A program made the position numbers and the translations under genes. The notes beneath the pieces are model-generated. The model did not search any database and was not told the DNA's origin. It saw nothing but the letters and a program-made list of their open reading frames with translations. A DNA stretch of 64,000 bases, from NCBI RefSeq assembly GCF_007680605.1, contig NZ_VEIO01000005.1, positions 1-64,000 on the forward strand, given 5' to 3'. Origin of the DNA: Paenibacillus xylanexedens (lineage in GTDB: Bacteria; Bacillota; Bacilli; Paenibacillales; Paenibacillaceae). The first letter of the stretch is position 1. The number at the start of each line of letters is the position of its first letter. Below, one piece after another: positions 9,901 through 19,400 of this stretch.

Positions 9901-10352
9901 TGGCTGAACTGGAAGGCATTCTCGCACAGTATCAGGATGAGGAGCAGTGGTATGATCGCTTTATCGAAGCACTCTATACCGATACGATTGTTAAAAAGGG
10001 TGCACTCTACGTCTACGACCGTGATCCGGAGGAAGACGCATGGGAACCGTTCGCTAACCTGATGAAAAGCCGTAATTTTGCTGAATACGAAGTGTTTGGC
10101 AACTTCCGCGGCCTGTCCGAGAAGGATCGCAGCACATTGCTACGCAAATCCTCCCGTCGCGACAACGACCTGACCGCTTCCGAGGATATTACACCGCTCC
10201 TGAGCAAGCTGGATGACCTGGCGGCACTGTTTATGGAGTCACGTGATCGTCTGGAGTATGAACGGGTAGAGCTCGCGAACGGAGAAGACATCTACCAGTT
10301 CTACAGAACGATGTCGTCGAAGCTGAACGATATTCGCAGAAGGCTGAAATAA
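6963..10352 (+). CDS. Large tubulin/FtsZ-like GTPase
   Basis: The 1129-residue protein has an N-terminal nucleotide-binding fold of the tubulin/FtsZ superfamily. A glycine loop IIGLGGTGIDALL lies at about 35-47, and the tubulin-signature-like SGGTGSG follows at about 187-193. It matches what I know of the Tubulin_2 group (Tubulin-like, much larger than FtsZ). The remaining 700 residues are mostly helical with charged stretches and show no other motif I recognise. It would bind GTP and might polymerise at or near the membrane. AGGGAGG precedes the ATG. The next gene follows after only 13 bases. Neighbouring VWA and GTPase genes suggest a multi-protein assembly. The cell-division FtsZ role is unlikely given its size and context. 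Confidence 0.88.
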   Translation: MKPIVREHIQQLDVSLGGGIVSEKIRVDTIDNPILIIGLGGTGIDALLRLKYQINRRFKLPQDPVSKKKMEKPDNVEFLAFETNEQDRAKKYRGIGLDPINEFVLLSNAEIGGLLQNRSVLEPYITDWLSPELSITDGMNGAAGVRQAGRLLLFTKINQVVQAIDKKIKTLSVGTNKKLMVFLLTGLSGGTGSGCFLDISYIVRGIIERDHGSAGIDRVNTLGYLFTPDVNLSNKSLSEHTREYIRKNGYAALKELDYWMNVDSRGERFTQKYGNILAVNSPLPPFNLCHLISATNTEGKLLENAYDYCMNVTAENITNFISSEEKQSGEEFAIHDYISNIRTNIAQMNKVYPANYDYNIIGASSAVLPIEEMTTYLAYRMFDKMSTMFSKAPNQEDTEKFARKLGIDLESVVKSFESRVPEPLPGYQNSERLSYGNVVKSQVVNMDTELEQNFLARAREEYIKAKKQLPGEIAGQFTEQIRRMFLHPEQGPFYVSRLIYTEKGFCVLKMIQSYIETLRENAFRIPRDIEAAQEQSEEKLGDAKSAFVSKEKKKNAYIEAKIHEYWLHADVERNDQMIEFYEDLYELLNQENSRIYNVFSETLNALSSIFAKNGDLLTRGEEQTDHKGNKTYYWNVVSVPDIVSVVDGLLDKRDTDDLIRDFSRELLENSSQWVKENEIDIVSSISDFLSEKFGDLITRSMEDFLVIKYGKDESVEKFVERFIAGKLDDEAVPVFNLSNSTGSLHFPSWGFVSVPAQAPGILKGIRNYQNNAVGKSHFTVKESEVRNRIFWLNTRNGVPLFVYTPLKVYEESYERTILDKEGIGRHLVQTEKNNWTYLPSPIPEKSWGDVYENTRVKQYNARVRSEFEQALGYKIVVAKSVDENTSNRYAIVTTEPFDLSAKLAAYDMRLTSNAPNLGEVKRAVLELKRLQSEGLPRVDTKDIFGSINEDMAKENLVRSPQLIARVREELAKMNAITAKVAELEGILAQYQDEEQWYDRFIEALYTDTIVKKGALYVYDRDPEEDAWEPFANLMKSRNFAEYEVFGNFRGLSEKDRSTLLRKSSRRDNDLTASEDITPLLSKLDDLAALFMESRDRLEYERVELANGEDIYQFYRTMSSKLNDIRRRLK

Positions 10353-10365
10353 GGTGGCTGATGGT

Positions 10366-12939
10366 ATGAATGTACCAATGAATATGCAGCAAAAGGAAAA
10401 CGGAATGAGGCATGCACTCAAGCGTGAGCTTCAGAAATATGCCATCCGTTATGCCGTAGAGCAGGAACGCCAAGGGAGCCAAGGGGATGGACGCAGTAGC
10501 ATCCATTACCCGGCCTTGTTCCTTTTTGTCGGTGATCTGGTGAAACCTGCGGTGTCCGCTGTGCATGATATTAACCAATTGAAGTGGGATAACGAAGACG
10601 GTGTAGTATACGTGCACATTGGGACAGATGATGCATCGAATGAAGCCGATTCGGCAAATGCATCGAGTGCTTCGAGTCCTTCAAACATATTGAAGCCAGT
10701 TGATGCAATTATTGCAACGAATTCGTCTCACAATCAGGAAACAGCAAAATCAGGTTACGGGGCTGAGTCATCATATGAAAACGATCAGGTCACATACCAC
10801 CGTTTACCACTCTCCACCTTGCAGTCGCAGCGGCGTTCTTCCAAAACGTTGCGCAAGGATGTGCATCGTAGCTTTCACGAGTCGGCAGCGGCGCTTTTTG
10901 GATTAAATCGAATGATGCGGCGGGTAAGCAACCGTATTGCTGACTATGGACGTCTGTACTCGTCCTTTGATCGAATTTACGTAACCGTCATTACCCGGGC
11001 CGATGATCCGCTGAATGTACTGTTGCCGGAGATTACAAAGCTGGCTGAGACCATCCTGGCACAGTCCTTCAAGTCGGTACAGACGGATCTGCATGTGCTG
11101 GTTAGCGAGATGGAGCAGGTCGATTCCTTCGGATATGCCAGCGCCGCAGGCCTTGCTTTTTTGCGGGAGCTGGATTACATGCAATCGTTGGATTACATGT
11201 TCAGCGGCAAGTTGCTGGTGACGGAGGACGGGATATCTATTCCCGTAACTCATCCTGCAGCGCCTTTGTTTGATCTGGTCTATGTACTTTCGGACAAAAA
11301 CGAACGTGGCACCGGTGTACCCGGCGGCTGGATTGAAAATGCCGAGATCATCTGCCGCATCTGCCTGCTGAAGAACCGAAAGCAGGAGGAAACCTATGAA
11401 GATCGGGGTGCCATCGCCAGCACGGGCGCAAATACCTACAATAATACGTCGTTCAAAAATAATATCCGTACCACCTCGGATCAGCATGGGTATGCCAGTG
11501 CAGGTTTTGCCGAGATCAGGCGGCCGAACAAACCGATTGCGCTGACCGTGCTGTATCATCTGTACCGTTATCTGCTTGGCCGGATGCAACAGGAACCGGA
11601 CTGGAGTATCAAGGACAAAATGACCTTTTTCGGACTGGATGCCCCCTCCGTGGAACGTAAGGTGGAGGGGCTGTTGCCAAGCGAAGACCTCGTTAGTGGC
11701 ATGAGCGGCATCATGACGCATAACCGCAGCTTTGCTGAACTCAAGCCGCTCTCTTTAAGAGAAGCAGAACGAGCGCTGTATGGAGAAGGAGCAGAGGCTT
11801 ACTTCCGTGAAAACGTTGTTCGTCCGGTGCAGGAGCGTGTGCGCGAGCGCAGTTCTGCGGGGGCCCTTCGCCGTCAGGCCGAGCAGTCTCATATGGAATA
11901 TCCCGAAATAGGATACTTTCAGTGGGCTGCCTGGAGCGACGGTGAGCCGGGGAGTGTTCGTGAAGCCCTGCTCGCGCTGATCCGCGACAAATCGATGCAG
12001 CTCGAATCCGCACGGGCACTGCTGGAGCAGCGTCAGCAAGAGCGGGTAGAGGATCAACCGATCAAACGTGCGCTCTTCCGTGACAAGCAGAACGTGCGTA
12101 ATCTAATCGATTGTTTACTGGAACGTGTATACGAACCTAAGGTAGACCTGCTAAGGTTGGAAAATGAACTGCATTTGCTCCGTATATACGATACGGAAAT
12201 GGAAGAACTGCATCGCTACAGTCGTCAAGTTACAACCTCACTTGAAGCACTGGAGCGTACATTGCGTGAAGCAGCGGAAGAGAGTATTGCCGCCGCTGAC
12301 GAATATATTGGTCAGAACGTTATGGAGTATTACGGCAAAGTAACGGAAGAACTGATCGCCGATCTGGAGGCAAGACGGGGACGGGAAGTATGGTTCGAAG
12401 ATCGCTACATGGGAGACATAAATGAGCTTGCGATAAAAGGCAGTGACCGTTTGCTTGCACGCTTGATGGAAGTTTGCCGTGAATTGTTGCTTTCCGCGGA
12501 ACCGCTTCGCTTGTCGTTTGAAGAGGAACTACTGCAGCGAGCTAATGTAACGATTACGTACAGGGATCGGGATGTATTGACCCGCGATGATCTATTCCGC
12601 AGGCTGTATCGTACATTAGAAGATCAGGCCGTTGTCCGAATAAGGGTGTTCGACTATACGCAAGAGCACCGGTACGAAGAGAAGTACTTTTTTGGAGACC
12701 ATCACAGTGCTTTTATGGACTATGCGGCACATGCCGAGGAAACCTCGCGCATTTATAAACTGGGTGTAGTCTATGAGGAACGTAGTAGCGGAGTGGAGAA
12801 GCTTAACTTGATGGGCGGGTTCCATTTGGAAGATCTTATGGTGTACCGTAACGGTAAGGTGTACTACGATTCTTATACGGAAAATGGTTATGAGCTTCAC
12901 CCTGCGGAGCTAGCAGAGAAACTATCTCCGCTTCGGTAG
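10366..12939 (+). CDS. Unknown 857-residue partner of the tubulin-like protein
   Basis: I do not recognise this protein. It begins with a region of mixed alpha/beta character (residues about 15-330, with FLFVGDLVKPAV and a later VTVITRADDPLNVLL segment). A linker follows, then a long, probably coiled-coil section (about 540-700) rich in Glu, Leu and Arg. No signal peptide or membrane helix is evident. The start at the ATG of 10366 is favoured because AAGGTGG ends eight bases before it; an in-frame GTG at 10354 is an alternative. The 13-base gap from the tubulin-like gene implies co-expression and probably a physical complex. A Ser/Asn/Ala-rich stretch (about 85-125) looks disordered. Confidence 0.82.
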   Translation: MNVPMNMQQKENGMRHALKRELQKYAIRYAVEQERQGSQGDGRSSIHYPALFLFVGDLVKPAVSAVHDINQLKWDNEDGVVYVHIGTDDASNEADSANASSASSPSNILKPVDAIIATNSSHNQETAKSGYGAESSYENDQVTYHRLPLSTLQSQRRSSKTLRKDVHRSFHESAAALFGLNRMMRRVSNRIADYGRLYSSFDRIYVTVITRADDPLNVLLPEITKLAETILAQSFKSVQTDLHVLVSEMEQVDSFGYASAAGLAFLRELDYMQSLDYMFSGKLLVTEDGISIPVTHPAAPLFDLVYVLSDKNERGTGVPGGWIENAEIICRICLLKNRKQEETYEDRGAIASTGANTYNNTSFKNNIRTTSDQHGYASAGFAEIRRPNKPIALTVLYHLYRYLLGRMQQEPDWSIKDKMTFFGLDAPSVERKVEGLLPSEDLVSGMSGIMTHNRSFAELKPLSLREAERALYGEGAEAYFRENVVRPVQERVRERSSAGALRRQAEQSHMEYPEIGYFQWAAWSDGEPGSVREALLALIRDKSMQLESARALLEQRQQERVEDQPIKRALFRDKQNVRNLIDCLLERVYEPKVDLLRLENELHLLRIYDTEMEELHRYSRQVTTSLEALERTLREAAEESIAAADEYIGQNVMEYYGKVTEELIADLEARRGREVWFEDRYMGDINELAIKGSDRLLARLMEVCRELLLSAEPLRLSFEEELLQRANVTITYRDRDVLTRDDLFRRLYRTLEDQAVVRIRVFDYTQEHRYEEKYFFGDHHSAFMDYAAHAEETSRIYKLGVVYEERSSGVEKLNLMGGFHLEDLMVYRNGKVYYDSYTENGYELHPAELAEKLSPLR

Positions 12940-13115
12940 CGGAATGAAAAAACATAAAGCACAATGTACGTTGGAAGGGGCATCCTGTTAAGGGAGTGTA
13001 GAGGTAAACCATCTTTAAGTTTAACTTGCTTAGATTAAGCAGAGGAGTCCTTCTATATTTCGTGGGTACTAAGTCAGCCCGCTTCTGCGGGTGTTGAGAA
13101 AGGATGCATGTAGAC

Positions 13116-14399
13116 ATGCAGCGAAAAATCAATCTTCTCCTGGTGCTGTTCAGCCTGATTGGCGGAGCAGTGGGTTTTGCGGCAGGAGAAATCATGCTGC
13201 ATCAGTGGCTTGGCGAGATGCCACGCCTGCTGTTGATGGGGCTATACTTTGGCGTATTAGCACTTAGTGTTGGACTGTTCTGCCTGCTGGCAGAGATGAT
13301 CTCACCAAGACTGAACGGTGCTTCGTGGAAGCTCAGGTATCTCAGCTTGTCCTGGAAGCTGCTTGTGCCTGCAACGCTAGCACTGCTCCTGATTGTGGGG
13401 ATGGGATTGCAACTGCTGTACCAGATCAATCCGGGCGGAGCAAAACAGGTCAAAGACATCATATTGATGATCGACAATTCGGGTAGCATGAACGAGACTG
13501 ACCCTAATAACGGACGGTTTGAAGCAGCCAAGACGCTCATCAATCAGATGGAGAGTGACAAACAGGTGGCGGTGATTACATTTCATGACCAACCGCAGCT
13601 GCTACAACCGTTCATCGCTGTAGATAGTGAAGCCGCCAAAAGTGAAGTGAATAGTAAAATCGACAGCATTGTCACGACGTCCGGGGGGACGAATTTTGAT
13701 GCAGTGCTTCAGGAAGGCATGAAACTGATCGAAGGTAAACAAGATCCGAAACGGGGAACAGTCGTTATTCTGTTATCTGACGGATTCAGTGATGCTGATA
13801 TCTCAGGCATTTTACCAAAGTATGCACAGGAACAGGTGGCCATCCATACCGTTGGTTTGAGCCTCGTAGACCCTTCGGGTACGGATTTGCTCAAGAGCAT
13901 TGCTCAGCAAACCGGCGGGATGTACTATGATGTACCTGACGCAGGTGGGCTGAATGTAGCGTTCCAGCAGATTTACGATACGATTGATGAACGTACTCTC
14001 GTGACGGAGCGTACAGGTGCGATGGAACACAGTATGTATCTGGCCATTTTCCGTGTTGTGGCTTTGCTGTTGATCGGTGTGGCGCTTGGCGTATCACTGG
14101 GACTTGTGTTTGATAACCGTCATCTTGCGCTCAGTTTTGGTGTGGGCGGTGCGGTATCAGGCTTATTAGCCGGACTGTTACTGGAGTGGGGGCTAGATGG
14201 TTCAAGTGTGGGTGATGCTTTCGTTCGATTGGGAGCGATGTTAATCCTGTCAGGTGTACTTACCCTCTTCTCCTGGATTGTTCCGATTAAAGAGAACACA
14301 CCACGCAAGAGCAAAGGGCGCCGGGATGCAGGTCGTGGAACTTCATCTGCGGAAGGATTCGGTAGGCGGCCAAGAGATACACGTAGCAAAGGATTTTAA
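13116..14399 (+). CDS. Membrane VWA-domain protein
   Basis: The 427-residue protein has N-terminal transmembrane helices (about 4-24, 33-57 and 76-98). A VWA domain at about 112-310 follows, with an intact metal-ion site (MIDNSGSMNETDP, then TSGGTNFD and LLSDGFSD). Three further helices lie near the C-terminus, with a basic tail (RKSKGRRD). This layout puts the VWA domain outside the membrane or in a loop between helix groups. The start at 13116 is chosen because GAGAAAGG lies 12 bases upstream; an in-frame ATG at 13104 directly abuts that site. The gene is probably cotranscribed with the genes before and after it (176 and 21 bases away). Its exact role is unknown; ligand binding or complex assembly fits the fold. 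Confidence 0.87.
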   Translation: MQRKINLLLVLFSLIGGAVGFAAGEIMLHQWLGEMPRLLLMGLYFGVLALSVGLFCLLAEMISPRLNGASWKLRYLSLSWKLLVPATLALLLIVGMGLQLLYQINPGGAKQVKDIILMIDNSGSMNETDPNNGRFEAAKTLINQMESDKQVAVITFHDQPQLLQPFIAVDSEAAKSEVNSKIDSIVTTSGGTNFDAVLQEGMKLIEGKQDPKRGTVVILLSDGFSDADISGILPKYAQEQVAIHTVGLSLVDPSGTDLLKSIAQQTGGMYYDVPDAGGLNVAFQQIYDTIDERTLVTERTGAMEHSMYLAIFRVVALLLIGVALGVSLGLVFDNRHLALSFGVGGAVSGLLAGLLLEWGLDGSSVGDAFVRLGAMLILSGVLTLFSWIVPIKENTPRKSKGRRDAGRGTSSAEGFGRRPRDTRSKGF

Positions 14400-14420
14400 C
14401 ATCGGGGAGGTCAATGGAAT

Positions 14421-15113
14421 ATGCGGTTTATGAATGCAGATGCAGATTCTTCGGCTCCCCGGATTCGAAAGCTGACGCTCGCAGTAGACGAAGGTCGTTG
14501 TACACTTCGCTGGCTCTGGCCGGAGCAGCTTGAGGCGGTATACGTGGAACGGTTGGAGCTTAATCTCATGAATTCTGATCGTGTGGGCGAAGAACACAGG
14601 AGCGTTGCTGATTATGGCGATCATCCGGTTGAATCAACACAAGGCAGGCTGAAGCTGTATACGCGAGAGGAGTACAAGGCGAATAACGGGTATGTGGATC
14701 GAATTACAGGCTTTGGTGCAATCCAGTATACGGTGTACGCATGCCAGATGCATGAGGATGGGCCTGTGCTGATTCGTCAGCAGGATGAAGATAATCAGGG
14801 CATTGCAAGTGCAGGCAAGGCGGATATCCGCTTTGCCATTCGCTATAAGAGCGGTTTTTTTCAGAAACGCAAGACCGTGTTGATCACCGTAACCGCTGAG
14901 GTACCTGTGCCTAAAGAAGCGCTTTGTTATGTTCGCAAACAAGGTGGCGTTCCGTTGAACAAGGACGATGGAACGGTGTATCCGTTTGTGAGTGATTTTG
15001 TACCGGGGAAAAATGAAATGCCGTCCGTGGAAGTCGCCAAAGACGACTATGTGAGGTTATTCTTCACGGACGGCCCCAAATACGGAGCCGCTTATCGGCT
15101 GATATCCGATTGA
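14421..15113 (+). CDS. Unknown 230-residue beta-rich protein
   Basis: I do not recognise the family. The protein has no signal peptide or membrane helix. It shows alternating hydrophobic and polar residues typical of two beta-sandwich domains (about 12-130 and 133-228). GGGGAGG lies ten bases before the ATG. An ATG at 14413 is out of frame and is not used. The gene is tightly packed between the membrane VWA gene and the GTPase gene, so a role as an adaptor in the same assembly is plausible but unproven. Confidence 0.8.
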   Translation: MRFMNADADSSAPRIRKLTLAVDEGRCTLRWLWPEQLEAVYVERLELNLMNSDRVGEEHRSVADYGDHPVESTQGRLKLYTREEYKANNGYVDRITGFGAIQYTVYACQMHEDGPVLIRQQDEDNQGIASAGKADIRFAIRYKSGFFQKRKTVLITVTAEVPVPKEALCYVRKQGGVPLNKDDGTVYPFVSDFVPGKNEMPSVEVAKDDYVRLFFTDGPKYGAAYRLISD

Positions 15114-15165
15114 ACAGACTGACGACTGAAGTTGAATTTTTATTTACACGGGGAGGGGAGTGTCT

Positions 15166-16425
15166 ATGAGTTTTTTTAGCCGGTTTTTGAAGAGACAGCA
15201 GCCGGAGGAACGGCCGTTGTTCTACGATATCGTATGTCCATACTGCTTTAGCAAATTTTCACCGGAAGAAGTCGTGTTCCGTGCAGCACATCATCGTGAC
15301 GATGACGAGGATTATGCACTTGGAGAAGATGCCAAACTCAACCGATATCGGGAGCGCTTTGGGCTGGATACGGTATTTGATATGGAAGCTGTGCTGTCAC
15401 CTTATGATGTACCGGAGGAGCATCGAATCTATTCGGATAACATTGTCATGGGCTTGAATGATCGTTACGGTGTGATGACACGTCGCCGTCTGTGCCCGCA
15501 TTGTCATAATGAGTTGCCTGTAACAGCGGGTAAGGCACCAAGTAATATCATTTCGATTATAGGTGCATCCCAGGTCGGGAAATCCGTGTATATGACTTCC
15601 TTAATTCATACGTTGCAGCATTATACTGCGGATCATTTTGATGCCGCTTGTATGCCGCTGAATGCCGAGATCAGTCGCCGTTTCCGTGCGGATTACGAAG
15701 AGCCATTGTTCGAACGAGGCGACCTGCTGGATTCCACGCAGAAGGAAAAGCTGCAGGAGCCATTTATTTTTCAGTTTGTGTTCAAGGACGAGGATAAAGC
15801 GCCGCTGACCCTGGTGTTTTTTGACGTGGCAGGTGAAGGTATGGTGGAGCAGGATTATCTGGGCTTGCACGGACAGCATATCAAAAACTCGGCAGGTATT
15901 CTGTTTATGGTTGACCCGCTCCAGATTCGTTCGATCCGGGACAAGATCCGCATTAACCTGGGGAACGAACCGGGTGAATGGACGCCGAAATACGATGAGC
16001 CGCGCGACGTGGTCCTGACCCTTTTCGGTGACTTTATCGCCTATCAGGACAAGGCCAAAACCAATATTCCAACCGCTGTCGTACTCACCAAAAGTGACAT
16101 GCTGCATTCCCTCAAGGACGAGGAGGGGGATTATATCAAATCCAACAGCAATGTGTTCCGTAACATGGTGCACCGCGACTCTTTCGATCTGACCGAATTT
16201 GAGAATATCGACGGGGAGATTCGCCGTTTTATCGAGAAAGTGGATCGTCCGTTCAAAGGAACGATGGATGTATATTTCAAAGATACTGCTTATTTTGCCG
16301 TATCTGCGCTGGGTAGCAATCCGGTAGATATGAAAATCCAGGGCGTGGTAAGCCCCATCCGTGTGGACGAGCCTTTCCTGTGGTTGCTATACAAACTCAA
16401 GTACATTGAGGGGAGAGTGGGATGA
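15166..16425 (+). CDS. Zinc-ribbon P-loop GTPase (double-GTPase-like)
   Basis: The 419-residue protein has cysteine pairs CPYC (about 22-25) and CPHC (about 110-113) that could form one split zinc ribbon. A P-loop GTPase domain follows. Walker A is GASQVGKS (about 133-140), the Walker B/G3-like motif is VFFDVAGEG (about 218-226), and the base-specificity motif is TKSD (about 308-311), which indicates GTP. It resembles the TRAFAC-class GTPases described as DO-GTPases in predicted bacterial conflict systems; that link is from memory, not a search. GGGGAGGGG lies eight bases before the ATG at 15166. The stop overlaps the next gene's start by four bases, so it is coupled to the GAP1-like gene, its likely partner. 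Confidence 0.87.
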   Translation: MSFFSRFLKRQQPEERPLFYDIVCPYCFSKFSPEEVVFRAAHHRDDDEDYALGEDAKLNRYRERFGLDTVFDMEAVLSPYDVPEEHRIYSDNIVMGLNDRYGVMTRRRLCPHCHNELPVTAGKAPSNIISIIGASQVGKSVYMTSLIHTLQHYTADHFDAACMPLNAEISRRFRADYEEPLFERGDLLDSTQKEKLQEPFIFQFVFKDEDKAPLTLVFFDVAGEGMVEQDYLGLHGQHIKNSAGILFMVDPLQIRSIRDKIRINLGNEPGEWTPKYDEPRDVVLTLFGDFIAYQDKAKTNIPTAVVLTKSDMLHSLKDEEGDYIKSNSNVFRNMVHRDSFDLTEFENIDGEIRRFIEKVDRPFKGTMDVYFKDTAYFAVSALGSNPVDMKIQGVVSPIRVDEPFLWLLYKLKYIEGRVG

Positions 16426-19400
16426 TGCGTTCTGCCAACACTCCGCCCATTGAACAGCAGATGTACACGAGAGAACGGCGCGGGGTATTCCGGACAACGG
16501 AGGGGTTTGACACGGTGGCTGCTTCACCGGGACTGGACCCTTCTTTTATCAAAAAAGTACTTCACCCTTACTGTGTCTATGATGCTCCCGCAGAGCTGAC
16601 AGGCCGGAGTGAGAAGGACGAGAGCAAGTATCCGGCTTCCATGCACCTGCTGCATCTGGAGAGCGGCGAGACCATTCTCGGGCAAAATGTGTATCAGGCT
16701 GCTGATTTTACCGGCCTGCGCAGCGCATTTTTCGCTCACAATTATGTTCTATCTCCGGCAAGCTCGGAAGAATATATGAAACGTGGCGATTGGCTGGATG
16801 CTGTGTTCGCCACCTCTTATGATATCGAGCAGGGCACAGAGTTGCCTGCGCTGACAGCTTTGCCTGTAGCGACAGAAGGTGGAGCAGGACTCGGTACCGA
16901 ACTGCACGGCGGAAACTTTGATCTAAACGCATCTCCGAGCCAAGTTTTAAGCGCTCTGAAAATGGATGAGACGTTGTTCAAGCGTATGCTGTATGCCGTG
17001 ATGCAGTCTGTGGCGGCTCGCCGCAAGGTATACATAGCACTGGATGTGCCAGCAGAGGAAGTAACAGCAGGAGCAAAGGCATTGCTTCGTCTGCTGTACA
17101 AGGCATTGCCGTATGCGTTCCGACGTCAACTTGGTTTTATGACGTTTGCCAAGGAGCCACAGGCCAAGAAAGGCATTCATGTGCAATTTGTAGAGCGCGG
17201 TACGCTGCGTCCCAAGGATCGGAATACAGAGAAGGATTTCACCTTTGATCTCGTCTCTGGACGCGTCACACATGCGGACGCTTCGGTAGCAAAGTTGCCT
17301 TATGCGGAGTTTGCATGGTTTTTGATGCAGGATCAGGCAAGGTCGGCCGAGTTTTATGCATTTGCCGATGAAATGCTGGCAGGCATGGAGCCTGGACGTG
17401 AATTTTCCATTGAAGCCTATGGCGAGCTATCTGTATTTTACAGTCTTGAACAAGGGGTAGAGGATTTATATCTGAACAACAAACATGAGGTCTTGAGCGG
17501 CTTGCTGACGTACCTGAAGCCGGAAGGCGGATTGCATGAACGTTCACGTCTGAACGAACTGTTCCTGACCTTGCTCAGCCGGGAACTGGACAGTGTACGG
17601 CGGGAAAATGTACCCGAAGAAGCGGTGGCTTCTCGCATCGGCGAATATTTTCGGGTCGCTGCACCTGTGGTGAAGGCCCGGATTGTGGATTATTTTATTT
17701 ACGCTGTGAACAATGCACGAGCGCAGAAACGAATGCGAGCTGTGCAAGAGCTGTATACCATTCTGGATCGGGATGCTCAGTTGAATCAGGCATTCTTTGA
17801 TAAGGTGCTGGGCAATGCTTCATTAACCAAACTGCTGTTTGAGCCGTATCTGGACAATCAGCTTAAACGTACCGAAACGGCAGCAGGCGTGATTGAGCTT
17901 ATCCAGCGATGGGTTACGGCTCATCCGTCTGCGATCCAATCCGCTTTTTTGGTGGAAAAGTCTTGTACCGAGCTACGGGAAAGACTGTGTTCTGCACTCA
18001 ATCCGGTGCAATCGGCGAACGAGGCTCTTCAACGGGTTAGTGTTTTGGACCTTATCTCCGAGAACGGTGCGATGGAACCGGAGATTACCGGACATATCGG
18101 ACAAACAGAGATTTTTGCCGATTCAGAACAGCAGGCTACGACTGCGCATTCTTCTGGCAAACCAACCGCCTCATCCCGTCGTGGACAACAGGCTGCATAT
18201 CAGGAGGCTTTAACCAAGCTAGCTGACAAGATTGCTTATGTCATCAACCTGTTTATGATCCAGGATCTCAATCTGGAACGCGTGAATCGGGAGCAACTGT
18301 TGCAGATCGATATTTTGCAGCATGAGCATGAGGTTCGGGACTGGGCGGTACGTCAAGGCTCCGATGTTGTTGCAAGAACCAATATGATGCTGGCAGCCAG
18401 AGCATGGCTTAGCGGTGATGGTAATGCGGAAGAAGGAATGGACTCTCTCTCCCTTGCTGAGCGGGATGAGCTTCAGCGCTGGACTCGCCGCTGGCTCGCG
18501 GCAGAGCTACGGAATCAGCCGGGAACGCCAGCGTACGAGGCATTGTCGCTTGCGTTTTATCGTGGGGGGAGCGGAAGTAATCGGCTTGATTATTCAGGTC
18601 TGATCGAGTTTGCCCGCATTCATATGGGTCACCCCGAAGAGATCTACACTTTTTTTGAATGGTCTGGCGCGCAGCGGATGTTTGTTCGCGGTTCTAACGC
18701 ACATAAAGGGTATGCAGATGCCATCATCCTGTATTTCAAAACGCATGATCGGGAAGCATTCCGACCCAAGTCGGCTTTTAAGCCGTACTATGCCAAAGCA
18801 GGAAAAGCGCTGAAGCCGGTCTATGATCGTGCCAAGTCGGAGCTGGCCTCTCCGTTCATGCGCATGTTGACGGGGCGAAAGAAAACACGGTGGCTGGGAT
18901 TGTTGCTGTTGTTCCTGATTCTCGGTGTTGCAGGCGGTACGTATGCTCTGATGAACCCTTCGTCTGAACCTGAGACACAGCCACCGACAGATCGGGAGCC
19001 TGTAGTCGCCACGAATCCCGAAGAGAAACCAGCAGACTACATTGCGTATATTGTTGCGGAGAACAGGCAGGAAGGGGCTAAATCATCAGCCCAATTAGTC
19101 ATCCGTTTTCGGAGTGAAACAGGGGGTATTCCTTTTGAAAAGGGGAAACTTCAACTGCGTATGGATGACGGGAGCACGAAGGAGCTAGATGTTACAGACC
19201 AGTGGGAAAGCCTGGATCGTGGTGAAGCCTCTGGTACCGATACGGATACAAATACAGATACAGATACAGATACAGATACAGATACAGATACAGATGCAGG
19301 TCAAGGATCGGCTGATTCAACGAGTGATGCGGATAAGGATGCCCAATCCGAAGTCGGCAATGCGTCATCTGGCACAACAAATGAATCACCGGAGCAAAGC

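Noticed and set aside
10903..11721. 272-residue frame antisense to the 857-residue protein
   Set aside because: No start signal; the plus-strand frame has a ribosome binding site and operon context.
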